NCBI GenBank assembly: GCA_021839365.1
Contig: JAKCBB010000012.1
Coordinates: 1-16,848 of the forward strand
DNA from: a bacterium
GTDB lineage: Bacteria > Patescibacteriota > Minisyncoccia > UBA6257 > Colwellbacteraceae
Direction of reading: 5' to 3'
Length of the DNA: 16,848 nucleotides
How positions within the stretch are numbered: the stretch's first letter is position 1; each line of letters starts with the position of its first letter. This document shows positions 13,736 to 16,848 of the stretch, piece after piece. The translations under genes were made by a program, and so were the position numbers. Under the pieces are notes generated by a model. That model was given only the letters and a program-made list of their open reading frames with translations. It was not told where the DNA came from and ran no database searches.

Positions 13736-14194
13736 TTAGTTCGATAATTGGCTCAAAGCTCTAACGGTTGCCAGGGCATTTGTCAGTTTGTTGGTCGTAG
13801 TACCCAAGCATTTTGCCGTAGCGTCCTGTATTCCGGCTAATTTTAAAACAACGCGGACTGCTCCGCCAGCGGTAAGTCCTTTTCCGACAGCGGACGGTTT
13901 TATTAAAACTCGAGCCGCGCTGAACTTAGCCTCAACCTCGTGCGGGATCGTTCTTTCCTTCATCTTTATTTTAATGAGAGCTTTTCTAGCCTGAACTTTT
14001 CCTTTATTCACGGCTTGTTCGACATCGGCGCCTTTGGCGACGCCTATGCCGACACGGCCATTTCCGTCTCCTATCACAACAGTGGCGCGAAAGCGGAATC
14101 TTTTGCCTCCCTGAACGACACGGGTAACGCGGCGTAAATCAAGCACTTCTTCGTTAAAATTATCTTTCTTATTTATATCGTTGTTATTCGTCAT
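13736..14194 (-). CDS. rpsE: 30S ribosomal protein uS5
   Basis: Small-subunit protein involved in decoding accuracy and mRNA unwinding. The 152-residue sequence has the S5 RNA-binding domain starting with RRVTRVVQGGKRFRFRATVV, then GDGNGRVGIGVAKGADVEQAV, and the C-terminal half with KPSAVGKGLTAGGAVRVVLKLAGI and AKCLGTTTNK. An acidic/Asn-rich leader (about 1-15) precedes the domain. The ATG overlaps the rplR stop by four bases. Identity is secure. Confidence 0.98.
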   Translation of the reverse strand: MTNNNDINKKDNFNEEVLDLRRVTRVVQGGKRFRFRATVVIGDGNGRVGIGVAKGADVEQAVNKGKVQARKALIKIKMKERTIPHEVEAKFSAARVLIKPSAVGKGLTAGGAVRVVLKLAGIQDATAKCLGTTTNKLTNALATVRALSQLSN

Positions 14195-14544
14195 ATTATT
14201 ATTCCGGATTTGCGCAAGCTCTCCGCCAAAGCTTTAACGCGTCCATGATATTCATAAGATCCTCTGTCGAAAGCCGCCTTGGTTATTCCCGCCTTCTTGG
14301 CTTTACTTGCTAAAATTTCTCCAAGCAAAGCCGCCTTAGACGTTTTATTCGCTTTTTCCTTGGCTAATTCCAAAGTTGAAGCTGAAACCAAGGTTTTTCC
14401 CTGTTTGTCGTCGATAAGTTGGGCGTATAAATGGTTATTGCTTCTGAAAACAGAAAGGCGCGGCCTGTCTGAAACAGACCTTAACCTGGCGCGCACTCTA
14501 GACGCTCTTCTTTCTTTTCTTAAATTTAACACTTCTATACGCAT
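14191..14544 (-). CDS. rplR: 50S ribosomal protein uL18
   Basis: Binds 5S rRNA in the central protuberance together with L5. The 117-residue sequence shows the family segments RVRARLRSVSDRPRLSVFRS (17-36), HLYAQLIDD (38-46) and the C-terminal FDRGSYEYHGRVKALAESLR. Length is normal. It follows rplF after 8 nt and overlaps rpsE by four bases (ATGA). Identity is secure. Confidence 0.97.
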   Translation of the reverse strand: MRIEVLNLRKERRASRVRARLRSVSDRPRLSVFRSNNHLYAQLIDDKQGKTLVSASTLELAKEKANKTSKAALLGEILASKAKKAGITKAAFDRGSYEYHGRVKALAESLRKSGIII

Positions 14545-14552
14545 GTTAATGT

Positions 14553-15101
14553 TTACTTGGCGGATGCTCCGGCAGCTTTCTTGCCGGCCTTTCTTTTTAT
14601 TACTTCATTGATGTAGCGGATTCCCTTTCCATTATAAGGTTCCGGCTTGCGGAAGCTTCTTATTTTAGCCGCAACCCGCCCAACTAGCTCCTTGTCGGCT
14701 CCTGAAATTTTGAGAGTGTTCTTCACAACTTCCATTCTTATACCGTTCGGTATATCAAATTTTATAGGATGGGAGTATCCGAGGTTAAGATTAAGAACGC
14801 TGCCGGCGACTTCCGCACGGTATCCGACGCCCTCTATAATCAATTCTTTATTAAAATCTTTGGTAGCTCCGGTAACGGCGTTCTGCAAAAGAGCTCTCAT
14901 TGTTCCCCAATTGCTCCTGGCTTGTTTGTTTTTACTGAGAAGAGAAACGTTGATTTCTCCCTCTTTCTCGGCAACCGAAATCCACGGAAGGACAGGCACT
15001 TCGAGAGCGCCGTTTTTTCCGGCAACCTTAACAGCGCCGGTTTCTATCTTTACCGTTACGCCATCCTCTATTTTTATCGGTTTCTTTCCTATCTTAGACA
15101 T
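14553..15101 (-). CDS. rplF: 50S ribosomal protein uL6
   Basis: Large-subunit protein near the factor-binding site. I use the ATG at 15101 (182 residues), giving the usual opening MSKIGKKPIKIEDGVTVKIE. An in-frame ATG at 15239 would add 46 residues that merely re-read rpsH in another frame and is rejected. The second domain carries LIIEGVGYRAEVAGSVLNLN and the conserved C-terminal signature KIRSFRKPEPYNGKGIRY. The end is a Lys/Ala-rich tail. One base separates it from the rpsH stop. Identity is secure. Confidence 0.97.
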   Translation of the reverse strand: MSKIGKKPIKIEDGVTVKIETGAVKVAGKNGALEVPVLPWISVAEKEGEINVSLLSKNKQARSNWGTMRALLQNAVTGATKDFNKELIIEGVGYRAEVAGSVLNLNLGYSHPIKFDIPNGIRMEVVKNTLKISGADKELVGRVAAKIRSFRKPEPYNGKGIRYINEVIKRKAGKKAAGASAK

Positions 15102-15102
15102 A

Positions 15103-15483
15103 TTACCAAATCTCAAAAAGAAGCTCTCCGCCGACTTTTTCTTTTCTCGCCTCATATCCGTCCCGGATGCCATTCGGCGTGGATAAAACAAAATACCCGT
15201 GCCCTTGATGCGATTTCTTAAGTTCTTTATATCCCACATAAACTCTGCGGGACGGTTTGGAAATAAACTTGACTCCGGAAATTTGCGGATTGTCGTTGCT
15301 ATACTTCAGCTTAACTTCAATAATCCTCTTGATCCCGCGTCCTTTTCTTGAAACAGAATCAACGTAGCCGCGTTTGGAGAGCAACTCCAAAACAGCCAAG
15401 TCGTTTTTGGAATAAGGAACTTTGATCTTTTCAAACTTCCTTTCCAAACCATTCTTAATTGCAGTTATCGCATTCAAATACAT
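15103..15483 (-). CDS. rpsH: 30S ribosomal protein uS8
   Basis: Binds helix 21 of 16S rRNA and in many bacteria represses this operon. I use the ATG at 15483 (126 residues), 4 nt after the rpsN stop; a longer frame from 15564 only re-reads rpsN. The N-terminus MYLNAITAIKNG lacks several residues of the usual DPIADMLTRIRNA opening. The rest is normal: KIKVPYSK (19-26) and the C-terminal S8 signature VLSTPNGIRDGYEARKEKVG ending GGELLFEIW. GGTAAG overlapping the rpsN stop may serve for ribosome binding. Identity is secure. Confidence 0.96.
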   Translation of the reverse strand: MYLNAITAIKNGLERKFEKIKVPYSKNDLAVLELLSKRGYVDSVSRKGRGIKRIIEVKLKYSNDNPQISGVKFISKPSRRVYVGYKELKKSHQGHGYFVLSTPNGIRDGYEARKEKVGGELLFEIW

Positions 15484-15487
15484 GATC

Positions 15488-15673
15488 TTACCAGCTTGCT
15501 TTCTTAACACCGGGAATTTTCCCGGCGCTTGCCATTTCCCTAAAACAAATACGACAAATTCCAAAATCTCTCATATAGCCATGTTTTCGTCCGCAACGGA
15601 AACAACGCCGGGTTTCTCTTGTCGAGAACTTCGGCTGTTTTTTGGATCTAGCTACTACGGACTTTTTAGCCAT
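15488..15673 (-). CDS. rpsN: 30S ribosomal protein uS14, zinc-binding type Z
   Basis: A 61-residue S14 of the short, zinc-containing form. Four cysteines, Cys24/Cys27 (CFRC) and Cys40/Cys43 (CRIC), hold the zinc. The start MAKKSVVARSKKQPKFSTRE and the end GKIPGVKKASW are typical of the type. It begins 1 nt after the rplE stop. No cysteine-free paralog is seen in the window. Identity is secure. Confidence 0.98.
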   Translation of the reverse strand: MAKKSVVARSKKQPKFSTRETRRCFRCGRKHGYMRDFGICRICFREMASAGKIPGVKKASW

Positions 15674-15674
15674 T

Positions 15675-16151
15675 TTATTTCTTGAAAGGAATTCCCAGAG
15701 ATTCGTAAAATTCCGCTCCTTTTTCCTTTTTTCCGGCGTTAGAGACGAGCGTGATTTCTAATCCAAAAGCAACACGACTGGTATCCTGATTTATTTCAGG
15801 GAATATCACATGCTCCCTTATGCCGATTGTCAGATTACCAGAGGAATCGATATTTTTCAAATCCAATCCGCGGAAATCACGCATTCGGGGCAGAACTACT
15901 CCGGTGAGTTTCGTAAGAAAATCCCTCATTCTCTTTCCGCGCAACGTAACAGCCAGACCAACCACGTCCCCTTCCCTTACTTTGAATCCGGCGATAGATT
16001 TTTTCGCCTTTCTTACGGACGCTTTTTGTCCGGTTATATCCTGGAGTTCCTTTGCGATATCAGGAAGAATCTTATCCTCAAACTGAGGACTGGTTCTAGC
16101 CCGGCCTAAACCGACGGATATCACTATTTTTTCTAGAGAGAGGCTTTGCAT
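15675..16151 (-). CDS. rplE: 50S ribosomal protein uL5, short N-terminus
   Basis: Binds 5S rRNA and contacts the P-site tRNA. This form has 158 residues against about 179 in most bacteria. It begins directly at LEKIVISVGLGRA, so the usual first helix of some 20 residues is absent. An in-frame TAA two codons before the ATG (16157-16155) rules out a longer start. The core is normal: GQKASVRKAKKSIAGFKVRE, LRGKRMRDFL, LPRMRDFRGL and HVIFPEI. The first 19 nt overlap the end of rplX. Identity is secure. Confidence 0.96.
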   Translation of the reverse strand: MQSLSLEKIVISVGLGRARTSPQFEDKILPDIAKELQDITGQKASVRKAKKSIAGFKVREGDVVGLAVTLRGKRMRDFLTKLTGVVLPRMRDFRGLDLKNIDSSGNLTIGIREHVIFPEINQDTSRVAFGLEITLVSNAGKKEKGAEFYESLGIPFKK

Positions 16152-16441
16152 TTTTTACAAATTCTTGTTTTAGCGCCGTTTTTTCCGTTAATCTCATATC
16201 CGATTCTAGTCGGCTTACCGCACGAAGAGCAAACAACCTGGACGTTTGAAATTGACATCGGTTTGGCGATAGTAACAACGTCGCCGTGTCCTTCGGCCGT
16301 CTTCTTCCTTATCGTTTTCTTATAAACGTTAAGTCCGTCAACCACAACCTTTTCGCCGCTAAGGACGGATAAAACCTTGCCGGTTTTTCCGCGATCCTTG
16401 CCCTTCATTATGATTACCTTGTCGTTCTTTTTGATTTTCAT
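16133..16441 (-). CDS. rplX: 50S ribosomal protein uL24 with zinc ribbon
   Basis: Assembly-initiating large-subunit protein. I use the ATG at 16441 (102 residues), giving MKIKKNDKVIIMKGKDRGKT with the KOW motif at about 3-30; a TTG at 16471 would overlap the rplN stop and add an unlikely leader. The C-terminal half carries Cys71/Cys74 (CSSC) and Cys95/Cys98 (CKKC), a zinc-ribbon arrangement seen in some but not all bacterial L24 proteins. It lies 26 nt after rplN and overlaps rplE by 19 nt. Identity is secure. Confidence 0.96.
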   Translation of the reverse strand: MKIKKNDKVIIMKGKDRGKTGKVLSVLSGEKVVVDGLNVYKKTIRKKTAEGHGDVVTIAKPMSISNVQVVCSSCGKPTRIGYEINGKNGAKTRICKKCKASL

Positions 16442-16467
16442 GGTTTTGTCCCGAGTTAGCCGAAAAA

Positions 16468-16830
16468 TCAAACTATTTCCTCGGCCAGCGATACGACTTT
16501 GTCGTACCCCTTGTCTTTAAGCTCTCTCGGAACCGGACCGAAGATTCTCGTAGCTTTCGGCTCTCCCTTTTCGACCAGAACAACGGCATTTTCATCGAAT
16601 CTTACGTAACTTCCGTCGACGCGGCGCAAGGGATTTTTAGTGCGTATGATAAGCACTCTAACGATATCTTTCTTTTTAACGGCTTTTCTAGGCTCAGCCG
16701 TCTGAACGGAGGCAACAACAACGTCGCCTATGCCGGCGGTTTTTTTGCGTCCTCCCAAAATTCTGAAGCATCTTACTAGCTTTGCTCCGGAATTGTCAGC
16801 AACATGTAAAATAGAGCGTTCCTGTATCAT
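16468..16830 (-). CDS. rplN: 50S ribosomal protein uL14
   Basis: Large-subunit protein at the intersubunit face. The 120-residue sequence begins MIQERSILHVADNSGAKLVR and contains GGRKKTAGIGDVVVASV, IRTKNPLRRVDGSYVRFDEN and the typical RIFGPVPRELKDKGYDKVVSLA near the C-terminus. Upstream, AAGGAA lies about 6 nt before the ATG; the 18 bases beyond the gene reach the window edge and are too short to identify the next gene, although rpsQ is expected there. Identity is secure. Confidence 0.97.
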   Translation of the reverse strand: MIQERSILHVADNSGAKLVRCFRILGGRKKTAGIGDVVVASVQTAEPRKAVKKKDIVRVLIIRTKNPLRRVDGSYVRFDENAVVLVEKGEPKATRIFGPVPRELKDKGYDKVVSLAEEIV

Positions 16831-16848
16831 AGTTATTCCTTGTTTTCA

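Noticed and set aside
15102..15239. N-terminal extension of rplF from 15239
   Set aside because: The extra 46 residues re-read rpsH; MSKIGKKP at 15101 is the normal uL6 start.
15484..15564. N-terminal extension of rpsH from 15564
   Set aside because: The extra 27 residues re-read rpsN in another frame.
1..16848. UGA recoding, CRISPR arrays, insertion sequences, phage or defence genes
   Set aside because: TGA ends several intact genes (for example map and uvrB), no spaced repeats were seen, and no transposase, integrase or known defence domain is present.

Overview
The window looks like a piece of a Candidate Phyla Radiation (Patescibacteria) chromosome, most likely a Parcubacteria-type lineage. 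All confident genes are on the minus strand, so transcription runs from high to low coordinates. The lineage call rests on four things. The spc ribosomal block has no rpmD (L30) between rpsE and rplO, a known hallmark of the radiation. Several ribosomal proteins are shortened (uL15, uL5). Intergenic spaces are very small and Shine-Dalgarno signals are mostly weak or absent. A small DUF4258-like protein of a kind I recall from Parcubacteria genomes is present. TGA is used as an ordinary stop, which argues against the UGA-glycine code of Gracilibacteria/Absconditabacteria.

Layout from right to left, in transcription order. (1) 16830-9685: rplN, rplX, rplE, rpsN (zinc type), rpsH, rplF, rplR, rpsE, a strikingly short rplO, secY, adk (zinc-LID type), map and ychF, mostly within a few bases of each other or overlapping. 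The largest gap is 81 nt, between adk and map. (2) 9576-9181: a self-contained unit with its own promoter, a perfect 11-nt Shine-Dalgarno, an 89-residue three-helix membrane protein and an intrinsic terminator. (3) 9127-7118: a GT4 glycosyltransferase overlapping a membrane-anchored PIG-L/LmbE deacetylase, probably a surface-glycan or glycolipid pair. (4) 7073-2775: a metal-uptake operon of a Fur-family repressor, an A-I type metal-binding protein, an ABC ATPase with a histidine-rich tail and an ABC-3 permease, followed by a slipin (SPFH) protein and the DUF4258-like protein. A promoter and a dyad sit directly in front of the repressor gene, suggesting autoregulation. (5) 2679-1: uvrB with its own promoter and a leader hairpin, then the N-terminal 170 codons of uvrA, cut by the window edge.

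How the genes work together: block 1 supplies large- and small-subunit ribosomal proteins, the Sec channel, nucleotide balance and N-terminal methionine removal. The metal operon would feed zinc or manganese to the cell, and several block-1 proteins (S14, L24, Adk) carry CxxC zinc sites. UvrA and UvrB are the damage-recognition half of nucleotide excision repair. No tRNA, rRNA, CRISPR array, insertion sequence or phage gene was seen. No gene-free stretch exceeds 300 bases; the longest is about 185 nt (9500-9684). I see no clear new defence or mobile system. The most unusual points are the uL15 truncation, the repeated TATCAT -10 elements with very short leaders, and the make-up of the metal operon.
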